A program made the position numbers and the translations under genes. Positions 40,764-41,893 of a stretch of 41,893 nt of DNA are shown in pieces. The number at the start of each line of letters is the position of its first letter. The stretch's first letter is position 1. The notes below the pieces were generated by a model. That model did not search any database. It was not told the origin of the DNA and saw only the letters and a program-made list of their open reading frames with translations. The DNA comes from Marivita sp046592965 (GTDB lineage Bacteria > Pseudomonadota > Alphaproteobacteria > Rhodobacterales > Rhodobacteraceae), in NCBI RefSeq assembly GCF_046592965.1, contig NZ_JBISBV010000013.1, positions 1 through 41,893 of the forward strand. Direction: 5' to 3'.

Positions 40764-40877
40764 CCTGACTGACAGCTCCCGGCGGTCGTACATGGAACTG
40801 ACCATTATTAATCAATCCGGAACTCTGATCTGCCCGAGAGGTTGAAGGATCATAGTCGACCAAGCGGAATGGGAAGT

Positions 40878-41477
40878 ATGACTGCAGGAAAAGGAGCAAG
40901 CGAAAGACGCACCCTTTGGATTGTTCTCGGTCTAAACGTGGGTCTTGCCATGGCCTTTTTTGCGACCGGGGCCTTCGGGGATTCCAGTGCCCTGATCGCA
41001 AACGGGCTCGACAACCTTTCAGACAGCTTGGTCTACGCAATCAGTCTGTTTGCATTGTCGCGGTCTGCGAAATGGAAACGTGGTGCGGCGAATGTCTCGG
41101 GCTGCTTGCTGATCGTGTTCGCCATCGGGATCCTTTACGATGCTTGGCGCCGCTATGTCGGTGGGTCGGATCCCCTTGGCACCGTTATGATCGTCATGGC
41201 GCTGAGCGCGGCGGCCATCAACTCAGTTTGTGTCTGGTTGCTCGCTCGGCTCAAAGATCCGGACGTCAACATCCGCGCGGCCAATACTTTCAGCTGGAAC
41301 GACTTTGCGGCAAACCTCGGAATCGTGGTCGCAGGTGGCCTCGTTGCCTGGCTGGGAACGAACTGGCCCGACCTAGTCGTCGGTGTGATTATCGCCGGGA
41401 TCGCGGCCTGGGGCGGTGTCAATATCCTACGCGACGCACACGGTGAACACCACAAAGCAGTTCACACGGACAAGTAG
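40878..41477 (+). CDS. CDF-type cation transporter
   Basis: A 199-aa protein from the ATG at 40878 (GGGAAG just before); the ATG at 40869 is an alternative. About six helices: LWIVLGLNVGLAMAFFATGAF, then SALIANGLDNLSDSLVYAISLFAL (metal-site Asp pair), VMIVMALSAAAINSVCVWLLAR, FSWNDFAANLGIVVAGGLVAWLG and VVGVIIAGIAAWGGVNIL. It lacks the cytosolic C-terminal domain of larger CDF proteins and ends in a His-rich DAHGEHHKAVHTDK. Small CDF transporters of this kind follow MerR genes in Zn/Cd/Pb resistance sets. It probably exports a divalent metal. Confidence 0.85.
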   Translation: MTAGKGASERRTLWIVLGLNVGLAMAFFATGAFGDSSALIANGLDNLSDSLVYAISLFALSRSAKWKRGAANVSGCLLIVFAIGILYDAWRRYVGGSDPLGTVMIVMALSAAAINSVCVWLLARLKDPDVNIRAANTFSWNDFAANLGIVVAGGLVAWLGTNWPDLVVGVIIAGIAAWGGVNILRDAHGEHHKAVHTDK

Positions 41478-41506
41478 TTGCGAGAGATCGTTTCTAAAAG
41501 AAGGGG

Positions 41507-41537
41507 TTGAAGCTACAGTAACTATAGAGACTAGTCT
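41507..41537 (+). promoter_or_regulatory. MerR-type promoter P4
   Basis: TTGAAG (41507-41512), a 19-bp spacer with the dyad CTACAGT-AA-CTATAG, and TAGTCT (41532-41537). It faces the transglutaminase-like gene at 41567 and matches P1-P3 in layout. Confidence 0.7.
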
Positions 41538-41566
41538 GTTCCAAGACGATTCGAGGAGCGACTCCG

Positions 41567-41806
41567 TTGCAGATAACCAACCCCCTACTTGCACCCACCA
41601 AACTACTGGATTTTGATGCCGCGCCTCTTGCGCATCTAATAGAGAGCCGCAGCTGGCGCGACTTATCCGAATACGATCGGATCGGAGCTGCCTATGATTT
41701 CGTTCGAAATGAAATCTCGTTCGGATACAATCGAGCTGACGACATCCCCGCATCCGAGGTACTTTCCGACGGCTACGGGCAGTGCAATACGAAAGGCACG
41801 CTGTGA
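41567..41806 (+). pseudogene. Transglutaminase-like protein, truncated by an insertion
   Basis: A frame of 79 aa from a TTG (GAGGAG nearby at 41552-41557). The segments YDFVRNEISFGYNRADDIPASEVLSDGYGQCNTKGTL match the start of the transglutaminase core of cysteine-protease-like proteins, where QCNTKGTLL contains the catalytic Cys. It stops at a TGA belonging to the IS-like sequence at 41802 and is missing the rest of the domain (His and Asp of the triad). It lies under P4, so it was probably another member of the metal regulon before the insertion. Confidence 0.75.
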
Positions 41807-41893
41807 ACCGGCATGCAAGATTGACCCCTGTATTGGGGTAATCGGCGTCCAAAAGTGACCCCCCTGATATTTCTGTTCAGAAGCTTCCTCGAC
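41802..41893. mobile_element. IS21-like element, terminal part
   Basis: From about 41802 the sequence (TGTGAACCGGCATGC...) no longer belongs to the transglutaminase frame. It carries related copies of a TGACCCC-T-rich motif, TTGACCCCTGTAT (41821-41833) and GTGACCCCCCTGATAT (41855-41870), which is the style of repeated terminal motifs of IS21-family elements. The transposase genes lie outside the window, so the family is a recollection-based call. Confidence 0.55.

Noticed and set aside
1..41893. CRISPR arrays, tRNA or rRNA genes, prophage modules
   Set aside because: No regularly spaced repeats, tRNA cloverleaf or rRNA stretch, and no phage structural genes were recognised on either strand.

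Overview
The window looks like part of a large, GC-rich plasmid or plasmid-derived replicon of a marine-type alphaproteobacterium, most likely Rhodobacteraceae (Roseobacter group). This rests on a complete repABC replication/partition module, large plasmid ParB-like proteins, ArdC/DUF3768/DUF3085-type plasmid genes and the overall codon style. It is inferred from protein content, because no rRNA or tRNA gene is visible.

Layout. 1-0.7 kb: start of a heavy-metal P-type ATPase (cut by the window edge), divergent from a CmtR-like ArsR regulator. 0.99-1.84 kb: PrlF/YhaV toxin-antitoxin pair with its own promoter and operator. 1.96-8.3 kb: plasmid housekeeping block (two DUF proteins, a 660-aa ParB-like protein, DUF3768, ArdC antirestriction protein and small unknowns). 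8.35-17.2 kb: redox/metal block read on the minus strand. It holds PepSY proteins, a ferric-reductase-like flavocytochrome, a DUF2271 protein with an ApbE-type flavinylation motif, a PepSY-flavodoxin-FNR fusion, ApbE, a frameshifted P-type ATPase, a VIT1-type Fe/Mn transporter and a small membrane protein. A two-component system at 17.3-19.3 kb faces it, and paired CTTCAG-N6-GTCAG sites probably bind its regulator. 19.5-25.2 kb: a second large ParB-like gene with a C-terminal frameshift, then repC, a ctRNA gene, repB and repA, with three near-identical palindromic parS candidates. 25.4-27.6 kb: serine recombinase and an HTH plasmid protein.

28.0-41.8 kb: a metal-responsive envelope island. 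One MerR/ZntR-type regulator sits among four promoters with the MerR hallmark (TTGAA[C/G], 19-bp spacer, central dyad). They drive (i) an L,D-transpeptidase; (ii) a Zn/Cd/Pb P-type ATPase plus a lipoprotein L,D-transpeptidase; (iii) a tightly packed ten-gene operon SCO-DsbB-DsbA-PCuAC-SCO-M23 peptidase-DUF411-ZIP-LspA-Lnt; and (iv) a transglutaminase-like gene cut by an IS21-like element at the right edge. YnfA and a CDF-type cation transporter follow merR. The inferred job is metal export combined with periplasmic copper/thiol handling and rebuilding of lipoproteins and peptidoglycan under metal stress. This is an expanded relative of pbr/cad operons that carry an lspA gene, and it is the most interesting system in the window.

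No CRISPR array, rRNA, tRNA or phage module was seen.
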